Origin: Rhizobium sp. BK650
GTDB lineage: Bacteria > Pseudomonadota > Alphaproteobacteria > Rhizobiales > Rhizobiaceae
Direction: 5' to 3'
Assembly: GCF_014195325.1 (NCBI RefSeq)
Contig: NZ_JACIBK010000016.1
Location: 62,001 to 126,000 of the forward strand
Length of the DNA stretch: 64,000 bases
Under the pieces are notes generated by a model that was given only the letters and a program-made list of their open reading frames with translations, ran no database searches and was not told the DNA's origin. Below, piece after piece: positions 29,501 to 37,621 of this stretch. Each line of letters begins with the position of its first letter. Position 1 is the first letter of the stretch. A program made the position numbers and the translations under genes.

Positions 29501-31293
29501 AGCACTACGATGTTGATGGCGTTGTCGGCGGCCGGAACCTCGATATCGAAGGTCCGTTCGCTCAGGACGTTGAAGCCGAGGTTTTCGAGTAGAGGCACGC
29601 GGCGCGACAGCGGCAGCTGCTCGCCACTATGGAAGATCTTCAGCGACAGGATGCGGCCGCGTTCATCGTCCTGGCGATAGTAGAATTCGATGCGGATCGG
29701 CTCGCCGGAGGCGCATGCGGTGATGTCGGCGAGGTCGCCGACCGCTTCATCCGGCGTGAAGGCTTCCTGGAAGGCGTTGCTGACGCCGAGCTTCGGCGCC
29801 TTGGGGCCGGCGAGCATCTCGAAGCGGCTGTCCCAGCGCGCGGTGATCTGGCGGATCGTCTCTTCGAGCTTGGCTTGAGGGATGCGTGGCGTCTTGCCGC
29901 CGGAACGACCGATGATGAAGTGCACGCGCGCCACGCCGCCTTCCGGGAAGGCGGGATAGTAAGCGGAAACGCGGCCGTCATAGACGGTCTTTAAATAGGT
30001 ACCGATGCGTTCGCGCACGATCGAATCATATTCTTCGCGCGGTACGAAGACGATGACAGAGACGAAGCGATCGAAATGGTCGACGCGCGGTAGGACGCGG
30101 ACGCGCGGGCGGTCGACGAGATCGTTGATCTGCTCGGCGAAACTCGCAAGCAGCGTGGTATCGATTTGGAAAAGGTCGTCGCGCGGGTAGGATTCAAGCG
30201 TGTTGTCGAGCATGCGGCCCGAATGGCTCATCGGGTCGAAGCCGAAATGCTCCTTCACTTTTTCGATCTTGGAGCGCAGCAGCGGGATTTCGGCGGCGGA
30301 CGAGGTATAGGCGGTCGAGGTGAAGAGGCCGACGATACGCAGCTCTCCTGTCACGTTGCCCTGTGCGTCGAAACGTTTGACGCCGACATAGTCCATGTAA
30401 GCGCGGCGATGGACTACGGACTTCACATTGGCTTTAGTCACGATCAGAAAGTCCGGGCCATCGAGGAAGGCGAGAATCTCCGGCGTCGTCGTCACCGCGT
30501 CCTTGCCGGTGCGCAGGACGAGAACGTCGGGGTTGGAGAGAATGCCAAGGCCCGTACCCTTGTCGCGCTCAACCTTCGCATCCGCCCCTTTGCCGGAATA
30601 GACATAATCGCGCATGCCGAGAAAGGTGAAGTTCTCATCACGCAACCAAGTCAGGAAGGCGATCGCTTCGTCACGATCGGCCTTCTTGCGGCTGGCATTG
30701 TAGTTCGAAAGCTCCGCAATCACCTCGTCGACGCGCGACAGCATCGGCTTCCAGTCGGAAACGGCAAGCTCCACCTGCTCGAGCACTGTCTTGATGCGCT
30801 TGATGAGATCGGCTGCCTGCGAGGCGGCGAGCGGCGAGATGTGAAGCTGGATGTGGCTGACCCGTTTTGCCGGATCGCTCGGCACATCAGCGGAGTAAAG
30901 TTCCGGAGCCCTGCCATCTCCCATGATCAGGATCGGGTGAACCGCCATGTAGATGTCGCGGTGGGTGCTGGTCACCTCGCCCATCACCGATTCATAGAGA
31001 AAAGGCTTGTTGTGATCAGTCACCGAGAGGACGGAGACAGCAACGCCATCGGGGGTGACATCGGCGATCGTGTCGATGCTGACACGTGGCGCCTTGCCGT
31101 TCCAGGCGAAGAGTTCGGCTGCCGAATGCACGGCGGAAAGCGCCAGCATTTCCGGTGTATAGAGTCCAAGGTCGTCTCCGCTGGCCCGGCCGAAGAGAAT
31201 TTCGGGGTCCAGATGGGGTTCGCCAGTCGCAGCCGCGATTTTGCGGGCGCTTTCGATCTGCTTTTCCCGTTTCGGATTGTTTCTGGCAGCCAT
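26515..31293 (-). CDS. large NAD-specific glutamate dehydrogenase
   Basis: A 1592-residue enzyme of the 180-kDa NAD-GDH class that converts glutamate to 2-oxoglutarate and ammonium. The long N-terminal part holds ACT-like regulatory folds (about residues 1-600). The catalytic core at about 720-1230 includes GGLRWSDRAEDYRTEVLGL, VPVGAKGGF and the dinucleotide-binding region near VAGVGDMSGDVFGNGMLLS. The C-terminal helical domain runs to the end. Length and motif order are complete. Downstream, 30 bases away, is a UMF1-type transporter. Confidence 0.96.
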   Translation of the reverse strand: MAARNNPKREKQIESARKIAAATGEPHLDPEILFGRASGDDLGLYTPEMLALSAVHSAAELFAWNGKAPRVSIDTIADVTPDGVAVSVLSVTDHNKPFLYESVMGEVTSTHRDIYMAVHPILIMGDGRAPELYSADVPSDPAKRVSHIQLHISPLAASQAADLIKRIKTVLEQVELAVSDWKPMLSRVDEVIAELSNYNASRKKADRDEAIAFLTWLRDENFTFLGMRDYVYSGKGADAKVERDKGTGLGILSNPDVLVLRTGKDAVTTTPEILAFLDGPDFLIVTKANVKSVVHRRAYMDYVGVKRFDAQGNVTGELRIVGLFTSTAYTSSAAEIPLLRSKIEKVKEHFGFDPMSHSGRMLDNTLESYPRDDLFQIDTTLLASFAEQINDLVDRPRVRVLPRVDHFDRFVSVIVFVPREEYDSIVRERIGTYLKTVYDGRVSAYYPAFPEGGVARVHFIIGRSGGKTPRIPQAKLEETIRQITARWDSRFEMLAGPKAPKLGVSNAFQEAFTPDEAVGDLADITACASGEPIRIEFYYRQDDERGRILSLKIFHSGEQLPLSRRVPLLENLGFNVLSERTFDIEVPAADNAINIVVLHDMELEARSGADIDLARFGAPLEEAFVAAFNDTIDNDSFNRLILSAGLSAREVNVLRAYARYLRQAGIAYSQAYIAATLDKYPGIAASIFRLFHDTLDTKLTEKVRLKKVAELHEIIESELADVPSLDDDRILRRYVNIVDATLRTNYFHRNADGTPKAMLAFKLDPHLVDGLPEPKPFREIFVYGVEVEGVHLRFGRVARGGLRWSDRAEDYRTEVLGLVKAQQVKNAVIVPVGAKGGFYPRKLPAGGSREEIFNAGREAYKTYIRTLLSITDNISGTDVVPPKDTVRLDGDDPYFVVAADKGTATFSDTANALAQEAGFWLDDAFASGGSAGYDHKKMGITARGAWETVKRHFREMDIDIQTTPFTVAGVGDMSGDVFGNGMLLSPKIRLLAAFDHRDIFIDPDPDMERTLAERQRLFNLPRSSWQDFDKSVLSKGAMIISRSAKSVTLTPEAVTAIGIDKAAATPFEIMTAILKSPVDLLWFGGIGTYVKAASETDTDVGDRANDPIRITADEVRAKVIGEGANLGVTQKGRIAYGLKGGRSNSDAIDNSAGVNTSDVEVNIKIALANAMHEQRLSRAKRDQLLRSMTDEVASLVLRNNYLQSLAISLTARKGTANGLELSRFMSVLEAAGQLNRKVETLPDDATMSERYTAGKPLTRPEIGVLLSYAKIVLFDAVIASELPDDPYFVGTLFNYFPAKMQKSNASDIDSHRLKREIIATVLANEAINRGGPGFVVTMMDATAASAPEVVRAAIVARDGFDLNRLWAETDALDNKVTGEVQNRVYEEIGNSFVVLTRLLLKTGMTKGDLAEIISRLQAALKKLKPVFADQAGTDVAARRQDYQQAGLPEKLAAEITALPTFALVPEIMQIAERTGETLTRAAENYFAFTQTFRVGRLLAAGNRIVTSDHYENLALARSIDQIASARRDIVISALSDHGKEKRPVQAWHAQDRIRINRIVEELASLSDGADPNLARITVAAGILTDLARDRAR

Positions 31294-31567
31294 GGATCAT
31301 CCCCCCGATTTGTTTTGATATGGGCAAGTTAGCAGAAGGTCCTTCGAAAGAATCTTTAAAAAACGGCTTCGAAAAGGAGTTTTCGTGCTTTTTTGACTAA
31401 GCTGGCGAGAGATTTCGAAGTTTTTGGATCGTTTTGTGTCGATCGCCGGCAAAGCGTCCTTACCCGGCTTTTCCGCCCGCCGCACATTTCCACGCTCGCG
31501 TGAAGAATGGTTGACAGCGCCTCGTCAAAAAGATCATCAACGGCGGTCAAATTCGGATTCGGATACC

Positions 31568-32443
31568 ATGTCGGAAAACGCAGCAGGCGCAGTCATCGTC
31601 ATTTCCAGCCATGTCGTGCGCGGGTCGGTCGGAAACCGCGCTGCGGTCTTTGCGCTGGAGACGCTCGGCCATCAGGTCTGGGCGCTGCCGACAATCGTGT
31701 TGCCCTGGCACCCCGGTCACGGCCGCTCGACGCGGCTCACCTTCGCCGAAGCCGATTTCGAAGCAGCGATCGACGATCTCATTCGCGCGCCGTGGATCGG
31801 CGAGGTCAAGGCCATCCTGTCCGGCTACTTCGGCAATGCGGCGCAGGCTCGCTCCGTTGCGAAACTCATTGCGTCCTTGCGTGAGAAGAACCCGGGGCTG
31901 CTCTATGTCTGCGATCCGGTCATGGGGGATCTCGGCGGCCTCTATGTGCCGGAAGCGACAGCCGAGGCGATCCGTGACCACTTGATCCCGCTTGCCTCGC
32001 TTGCAACGCCGAATCGTTACGAGCTTGCCTGGCTGTCGGGCGCTGCGCTCGATGATAACAGCGCGGTGATGGAGGCTGCGCTCGCGCTCGGCCCTTCTCG
32101 TATGCTGGTCACGTCGGCAGTGCCAATGATGGCGGGTAGCACCGGCAATCTCTATCTTTCCGGGAAACATGCACTGCTTGCCGAACATCGTGTGGTCGAG
32201 AATCCGCCGAACGGTCTCGGGGATTTGCTAGCAGCGCTCTTCCTCTCCCGCCTGCTCTCGGGAATGGAGGACGAAAAGGCCCTGCAGCTTGCGACGGCAA
32301 GCGTGTTCGAAGTGCTGGCGCGTGCCGTCAAGCGCGGGAGCAATGAGCTGATGCTGGCAAGCGACGCGTCCAGCCTTTCGACGCCCATGGCAATGGTGCA
32401 GATGCGTCATCTCGTCCATCCTGCGCAACGGCGAAAAAAATAG
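31568..32443 (+). CDS. pdxY: pyridoxal kinase
   Basis: It phosphorylates pyridoxal in the B6 salvage pathway. From the ATG at 31568 it has 291 residues. The reading frame is open further upstream, but those residues do not resemble the family. The N-terminal VISSHVVRGSVGNRAAVFALETLGHQVWALPT block matches the substrate region, and CDPVMGD and NPPNGLGDLLAALFLSRLL correspond to the ribokinase-fold Mg/ATP and anion-hole region. The canonical GTGD is GLGD here. It is monocistronic. Confidence 0.92.
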   Translation: MSENAAGAVIVISSHVVRGSVGNRAAVFALETLGHQVWALPTIVLPWHPGHGRSTRLTFAEADFEAAIDDLIRAPWIGEVKAILSGYFGNAAQARSVAKLIASLREKNPGLLYVCDPVMGDLGGLYVPEATAEAIRDHLIPLASLATPNRYELAWLSGAALDDNSAVMEAALALGPSRMLVTSAVPMMAGSTGNLYLSGKHALLAEHRVVENPPNGLGDLLAALFLSRLLSGMEDEKALQLATASVFEVLARAVKRGSNELMLASDASSLSTPMAMVQMRHLVHPAQRRKK

Positions 32444-32503
32444 GTCTTATGCTATTCCAGCGCAACAGTTGATCTTGGCTCGCGCACGCGTTAATCCAGA
32501 GGC

Positions 32504-33151
32504 ATGATGAGCTTTCCCAACTCCCTTCTGGATGGTTATCGCAATTTCATGAGCGGGCGCTATGCCGACGCTCGCGACCGGTATCGGCAGCTTGCGGAAA
32601 ACGGGCAGAATCCGACAACGCTCGTCATTGCCTGTTGCGACTCGCGTGCGGCTCCAGAACTGATCTTCGATGCAGGGCCTGGCGAACTCTTCGTCATCCG
32701 CAACGTCGCCAATCTGGTGCCGCCCTACGAGCCGGACGGCCATTTCCATTCCACATCGGCAGCACTCGAATTCGCGGTGCAGGCGCTGAAGGTCAAGAAC
32801 ATCGTCGTCATGGGCCATGGTCGCTGTGGCGGTATTCGCGCTGCCCTCGACCCCGATGCCGAACCTTTGTCACCAGGTGATTTCATTGGCCGCTGGATGT
32901 CGCTCGTGCGTCCTGCTGCCGAACAGATCGGCAGCAATGACATCATGACGGCGAGCGAGCGGCAGACGGCTTTGGAGCGGGTCTCTATCCGGAATTCGAT
33001 CAACAATCTTAGATCTTTTCCTGAGATCAAGGCGCTTGAGGAAGAGGGCGAGCTGCAACTTCACGGCGCCTGGTTCGACATTTCCACTGGCGAGCTCTGG
33101 GTGATGGATTCCGAGACGCTCGATTTCACCCGTCCCGAAATCTGGGGATAG
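32504..33151 (+). CDS. beta-class carbonic anhydrase
   Basis: A zinc enzyme for CO2/bicarbonate interconversion, 215 residues. The zinc and Asp-Arg dyad motif is ACCDSR (Cys44, Asp46, Arg48). The second pair of ligands, His and Cys, is in MGHGRCGG. VIRNVANLVPP and STSAALEFAV are typical. Two adjacent ATG codons (32504, 32507) make the start ambiguous by one residue. No signal peptide is seen, so it is cytosolic. It follows pdxY by 60 bases in the same direction. Confidence 0.95.
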   Translation: MMSFPNSLLDGYRNFMSGRYADARDRYRQLAENGQNPTTLVIACCDSRAAPELIFDAGPGELFVIRNVANLVPPYEPDGHFHSTSAALEFAVQALKVKNIVVMGHGRCGGIRAALDPDAEPLSPGDFIGRWMSLVRPAAEQIGSNDIMTASERQTALERVSIRNSINNLRSFPEIKALEEEGELQLHGAWFDISTGELWVMDSETLDFTRPEIWG

Positions 33152-33220
33152 ATCGCTTTATCGGTTTTTTAAGATATTCCACTAGGCTCGCTTGCGAACA
33201 GCTATGCGCGTGGATCAGTG

Positions 33221-34840
33221 ATGAATTTCGAAGCGGTGAAATTCAAGAATATCAGAAGGGCCGTACTCGCCGCCATTCTTCTGCCTTTCGTATTCATGAT
33301 TGCCGAAGGAGTGGTGTTGATCCGCTCGTCGCTCATGCAATATCGCACGCTCGAAAATGACCATGTCTTTGCCGATGTTCTTGCTCGCGGAGGCTCGATT
33401 GCCGCCAACGAGATTCTGGCAGAGCTCGTCGCTACGCGAACTTATATCAACGATCCCGGTGACAAGACCAAAGCGTCGATGATGGAAAAGCGCAACGCGC
33501 TCGATGGCGAACGTGCGCGTTTCGACGCCAGTCTTCCGTCCACCGAAGCGCTTGATCCGGGTCTGCGATCACAGCTTTCCAATCTCCGTCTTGCCTACAG
33601 CCGCATCGTTGCGACGCGTTCGGCAGTCGATCGAGGATTTTACGGCAAAGGCGGCAATCCGGTTCATGTCTACGGGCAGGCCGGGTTGAAACAGTTTGGA
33701 CTGGTCGATTCGCTTTCGTCGAGGATTCATGATCCCGTTTTGATGCGCAAATCCAACGAGCTGATGGGCATATTGCTCACCTATTACGGAGAGCGGCTGA
33801 TCGGCAATCTTGGCCAGCGCTATCTGGACCAAGCCGACTTTTCCCCCATGTCCCACGAGCAGCTTGTTCAGGGTGCGATGATGCTCGGCAACGGGATGGA
33901 TCGCCTGCGCTTTCATTCTTCCCCCGTCGTGCAGGGGATCCTGGCTTACAGAACTCAGCCTGATGAGGTCTGGGCCGATACCTTCGTCCAGGCCATGATT
34001 TCGGGCGCGCTGCGGCCGGATAGGGCGATCCGCGACAAATGGATTGCTATCCATAATAGGCGGCTGGATTTTCTTCGGCAGAAGATCGATGCCGTCACCG
34101 ATGACATTCATGTCACCGGGCAGAAGCTGTCGATGCGTTCGCATATCCATATGACGATCGTGCTTGCGCTGTCATCCGGACTCGTATTGCTCGTCGCACT
34201 CATTGCGTCGCTGGCGGTCAGGGGTATCCGTCTTGTCGCTCGCGTCACCACAGAACGCGAGCTGCTCGTCAATGAGCTGCGCGATGCCGCCCAGACCGAT
34301 CTTTTGACGGGACTTTATAATCGGCGGGGATTCGAGGCTGCCGCTTCAGCGCTTCTGATGCAGGCGGAGTATGGCTCGCGCTGGATTTCCGTCGTGCTGT
34401 TCGATCTCGACCACTTCAAGAAAATCAACGACGTGCATGGCCATGACGCCGGTGATCTCGTTCTGAAGCAGGTTGCCAGGATCGCACGGGAAAACTTCCG
34501 CTCCTTCGATCTCCTGGTGCGCCACGGCGGCGAGGAGTTCATGGCCCTGCTGCCGGATTCGACGCCTGAGGAGGCGGCCAAGATCGCTGAGCGCGTGCGT
34601 TTGGCCATAGAGGCTGCTCACATTGCGCTGCCAAGCGGGGAGCTTCTTAGGGTTACGGCAAGCTTCGGCTGCGCGGGGCGTGCTAATGCCGTAAGCAATC
34701 GCAATTATGATGATCTGGCAAAGCGCGCCGACCTGGCCCTCTATGCGGCCAAGGCTTCGGGACGTAACTGCGTTGTTGCCGGCCCGCTCGTTCCTGATGC
34801 GGAAGAGCAGGAAGAGCGCCGCAAGGGGCAGAAGCTTTGA
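33221..34840 (+). CDS. membrane diguanylate cyclase (GGDEF)
   Basis: A 539-residue signalling protein likely to make cyclic di-GMP. A membrane helix lies at about residues 14-33, a periplasmic helical sensor region covers about 35-300, and a second helix is at about 306-332. The catalytic domain (about 365-525) has the motif GGEEF at 436-440 and an inhibitory site RSFD at 427-430, exactly five residues upstream, so product inhibition is expected. There is no EAL domain. The ATG at 33221 is chosen over a GTG one codon earlier. The ligand of the sensor part is unknown. Confidence 0.92.
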   Translation: MNFEAVKFKNIRRAVLAAILLPFVFMIAEGVVLIRSSLMQYRTLENDHVFADVLARGGSIAANEILAELVATRTYINDPGDKTKASMMEKRNALDGERARFDASLPSTEALDPGLRSQLSNLRLAYSRIVATRSAVDRGFYGKGGNPVHVYGQAGLKQFGLVDSLSSRIHDPVLMRKSNELMGILLTYYGERLIGNLGQRYLDQADFSPMSHEQLVQGAMMLGNGMDRLRFHSSPVVQGILAYRTQPDEVWADTFVQAMISGALRPDRAIRDKWIAIHNRRLDFLRQKIDAVTDDIHVTGQKLSMRSHIHMTIVLALSSGLVLLVALIASLAVRGIRLVARVTTERELLVNELRDAAQTDLLTGLYNRRGFEAAASALLMQAEYGSRWISVVLFDLDHFKKINDVHGHDAGDLVLKQVARIARENFRSFDLLVRHGGEEFMALLPDSTPEEAAKIAERVRLAIEAAHIALPSGELLRVTASFGCAGRANAVSNRNYDDLAKRADLALYAAKASGRNCVVAGPLVPDAEEQEERRKGQKL

Positions 34841-34904
34841 TTTCCGCATCTGAGAACGCCGCATTCACATGCAGCGCTCATCGTGTTTCCCTGTCGAACT
34901 TTTC

Positions 34905-35726
34905 TCAGTTGCCGTCTATCTGCTGGCCGATATAGGCGATCGCCTGCTGATAGACCGTTGCAGCATTCCAGCCCTGAATGGCGGCAAAGTTCGGCTCACC
35001 TGGCTGGTAACCGGCTCCGGCCCGCCAGCCGTGACCCTTGAGGAAATTGGCAGTCGAAGCCAATGCATCGGCGCGGGAGCCGACCATATCGATGCGGCCG
35101 TCACCGTCGCCATCGGCGCCGTAGCGTACTACGTTGCGCGGCAGGAACTGGGTCTGGCCGATTTCGCCATGGGCAGCCCCCCGAGCTTGCGGGCTTAGAT
35201 AGCCCTCCGAAACGAGCTGCAGGGCTGCATAAAGCTGATCGGTGAAATATTCCGAACGGCGGCAGTCATAAGCGAGGGTGGAGACGGCCGACATTGTATG
35301 CTGGTTGCCCATATAGCTGCCGAAGCCGGTTTCCATGCCCCAGATGGCGATCAGAGGGCCGGCCGGCACGCCGAAGCGGCGCTCGATAGAGGCAAAAAGC
35401 GGCTGGTTGGCGGCTTTCATGGAACGGCCGCGAGAGATGACGGCGGCACCGCCGCGCTTCTTCATGAACTCGTCAAAGGATAGCTTGAAGCTCTTCTGGC
35501 CGCGGTCGGCCGAAATCGTCGGCTTGTTGTAACTGACATTGGCGAAGGCGCGGTTGAGGACGGACTGGCTTACCCCATTGGCTGCCGCCGTCTGTTTGAA
35601 ATCGGCGACCCAAGCCTCGAAACCGGCACTGGTGTTACCGCATTGGGCACCCTGCGCGAACGCCGGTACCGTGTGGAGGACGCCCATTGCCGCAGCGGCC
35701 GCCAGAATCAATTTTGTCATGCGCAT
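34905..35726 (-). CDS. lytic murein transglycosylase (MltB-like)
   Basis: A periplasmic enzyme cleaving the glycan backbone of peptidoglycan. The 273-residue protein has a signal peptide (about residues 1-24, cleavage near AFAQG) and an SLT-2 domain. The catalytic Glu is E132 in IWGMETGFGSYMG. The GEIGQTQFLPRNVVRYG block and the GDGDGRIDMVGS loop are present. The putative peptidoglycan-binding domain of longer family members is absent, so it is the short form. It stands alone on the minus strand. Confidence 0.93.
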   Translation of the reverse strand: MRMTKLILAAAAAMGVLHTVPAFAQGAQCGNTSAGFEAWVADFKQTAAANGVSQSVLNRAFANVSYNKPTISADRGQKSFKLSFDEFMKKRGGAAVISRGRSMKAANQPLFASIERRFGVPAGPLIAIWGMETGFGSYMGNQHTMSAVSTLAYDCRRSEYFTDQLYAALQLVSEGYLSPQARGAAHGEIGQTQFLPRNVVRYGADGDGDGRIDMVGSRADALASTANFLKGHGWRAGAGYQPGEPNFAAIQGWNAATVYQQAIAYIGQQIDGN

Positions 35727-35845
35727 TGAGAAACCCCGCTCTCGATCTGCATAGCTATCAGGCCGGGCAAGAGAATGCCAGTCACCGGCGATTTTGTCAC
35801 GGTCGCCTTTTTAGCGAACGCTTATACGGCGGTATTTGCCCGAAA

Positions 35846-35871
35846 AAGCCCCGCTCGTCGAGCAGGGCTTT
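35846..35871 (-). terminator. asd terminator
   Basis: AAAGCCC (35846-35852) and GGGCTTT (35865-35871), with inner GCTC/GAGC, form a hairpin followed by TTTTTC when read on the minus strand. It lies 26 bases beyond the asd stop. Confidence 0.8.
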
Positions 35872-35896
35872 AGCATATTATGGTTTACAAATGGTA

Positions 35897-36931
35897 TCAG
35901 GCTGCCTGCTTGCGCGGCTTGACGAGGCCGCGATTGACGAGCAGCTCGGCGATCTGGATGGCGTTGAGAGCTGCACCCTTGCGTAGGTTGTCGGAGACGA
36001 CCCAAAGGTTGAGGCCGTTCTCGACTGTTGCGTCCTCGCGGATGCGCGAGATGTAGGTCGCGTCTTCGCCAGCGGATTCATAAGGCGTGATGTAGCCGCC
36101 GTTCTCATGCTTGTCGATGACAAGGCAGCCCGGTGCCTCGCGCAGGATATCGCGGGCCTGATCGGCGGTGATCTCGCTTTCGAATTCGATGTTGACCGAT
36201 TCCGAATGGCCGATGAAGACGGGAACGCGGACCGCGGTGCAGGTCACCTTGATCTTCGGATCAAGCATCTTCTTCGTTTCAGCCAGAACCTTCCATTCCT
36301 CCTTCGTGTAGCCGTCTTCCATGAAGACGTCGATGTGCGGAATGACGTTGAAGGCGATGCGCTTGGTGAACTTCTTGTTCTCGATCGGATCGGCAACGAA
36401 GACAGCGCGGGTCTGATTGAAGAGTTCGTCCATGCCTTCCTTGCCGGCGCCGGAAACCGACTGATAGGTCGAGACGACGACGCGCTTGATCTTGGCGAAG
36501 TCGTGCAGCGGCTTCAGCGCAACGACGAGCTGAGCCGTCGAGCAATTCGGATTGGCAATGATGTTGCGCTTCGTGAAGAGCGAGATCGCGTCCGGGTTTA
36601 CTTCCGGAACGATCAGCGGCACGTCGGCATCGTAGCGCCAGGCGGAGGAATTGTCGATGACGACGCAGCCCTGCTGGCCGATCTTCGGAGAGAAACGCTT
36701 GGAAACCTCGCCGCCGGCCGACATCAAGCAGATATCGGTATCGGAGAAATCGTAGTTCTCCAGATTGGCGACTTTCAGCGTCCGGTCACCGTAGGAAACC
36801 TCGGTGCCCTGGGAGCGGGCGGAGGCGAGCGCTACGACTTCATCGGCCGGGAAACCACGTTCGGAAAGAATGTTGAGCATTTCCCGCCCGACATTTCCGG
36901 TCGCTCCCGCAACTGCAACTTTGAAACCCAT
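35897..36931 (-). CDS. asd: aspartate-semialdehyde dehydrogenase
   Basis: It reduces aspartyl phosphate to the semialdehyde for lysine, threonine, methionine and diaminopimelate. The 344 residues have the NADP-binding GATGNVGREM motif at 9-18, the catalytic Cys130 in ANPNCSTAQL, and the acceptor-binding region TYQSVSGAGKEGMDEL. VPVFIGHSESVNIEFE contains the substrate His. It is monocistronic with a purine-rich ribosome site upstream and a strong terminator. Confidence 0.97.
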   Translation of the reverse strand: MGFKVAVAGATGNVGREMLNILSERGFPADEVVALASARSQGTEVSYGDRTLKVANLENYDFSDTDICLMSAGGEVSKRFSPKIGQQGCVVIDNSSAWRYDADVPLIVPEVNPDAISLFTKRNIIANPNCSTAQLVVALKPLHDFAKIKRVVVSTYQSVSGAGKEGMDELFNQTRAVFVADPIENKKFTKRIAFNVIPHIDVFMEDGYTKEEWKVLAETKKMLDPKIKVTCTAVRVPVFIGHSESVNIEFESEITADQARDILREAPGCLVIDKHENGGYITPYESAGEDATYISRIREDATVENGLNLWVVSDNLRKGAALNAIQIAELLVNRGLVKPRKQAA

Positions 36932-37043
36932 TTCTCAAGCTCTCTTTCTCTTCTCTCCTCTTGTCCGGTGAGGGGGAAAGCGCGAAATCATCGCGGCTTC
37001 CTGTCCCCGGCCGGGCCGGGGAGAGAGCGGCAGGCCAGAGACG

Positions 37044-37163
37044 TCAGACGGTTTTCGTCGTCGTTTTGGCCTTGGTTTTGGAAGAAACCGGAACGGCAAG
37101 ATCCAGCCCGGCATTTGATGCCAGGTTATTGCGCTCAGCGATAGCGTGCTCGTGGCGAACCAT
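37044..37163 (-). CDS. small 39-residue protein
   Basis: An ATG at 37163 opens 39 codons ending with TGA at 37044-37046. The predicted peptide begins MVRHEHAIAERNNLASNAG and has a basic, Thr/Lys-rich tail. AAAAGGA lies about six bases upstream, a good ribosome site. It is in the 690-base gap between asd and the large transporter. No family is recognised. The good ribosome site and even composition support translation, but conservation is untested. Confidence 0.45.
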   Translation of the reverse strand: MVRHEHAIAERNNLASNAGLDLAVPVSSKTKAKTTTKTV

Positions 37164-37621
37164 GGATAATCCTTTTCCGTGGTTGCTCATAAAAGGTTTT
37201 CCACAGGAGTCAAGGTTTTTGCGTGTGCGACGAGAGCAGGAGAAGGTGCCGCAGCGCTACGGCGTTTTGTGATCCCTCTGTCATTGCTGGGGAATAGCCC
37301 TGGCCCGTTGTAATGACTGAAACGAGCGTTTTCCATGCGTATGCTTTCCTTCGCAGCCATCCTGGCCCGCCCGTCCGGCAGTCCTTGCCTACAAGCAATC
37401 TCCGGCTCAAGCGCTACGCGTCTGATCGTGGGGTAAATGCCCAATGGCTGCGTATGCGTGAGCTTACGCACCATTGCATTAGACTAAAGTCATAATCCCA
37501 AAGCATCCCTCTTTCTGATGCGTCTTTTCTGTCAAACTCTCGTCAGGCGTGTCGCGGCCAGGGGTATGCTTTGAGGAGAGTGGGCCGCGACCGTTGCTCA
37601 TCACTCTGTGGAGGACAGACA
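37164..37621 (+). promoter_or_regulatory. upstream region of the MHS transporter with operator-like inverted repeat
   Basis: No convincing gene is seen in this 458-base stretch. Nested inverted repeats CAATGG/CCATTG (37442-37447, 37471-37476) and TGCGT/ACGCA (37456-37460, 37466-37470) lie just before CATAAT (37491-37496), a good -10 with no proper -35. This layout fits an activator-dependent promoter for the transporter at 37622. It is inference. Confidence 0.35.

Noticed and set aside
32444..32503. Terminator between pdxY and the carbonic anhydrase gene
   Set aside because: Only an A-run and no stable stem are present.
37335..37436. 33-codon ORF (MRMLSFAAILARPSG...) before the MHS transporter
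   Set aside because: No ribosome site and no sign of conservation; probably chance.
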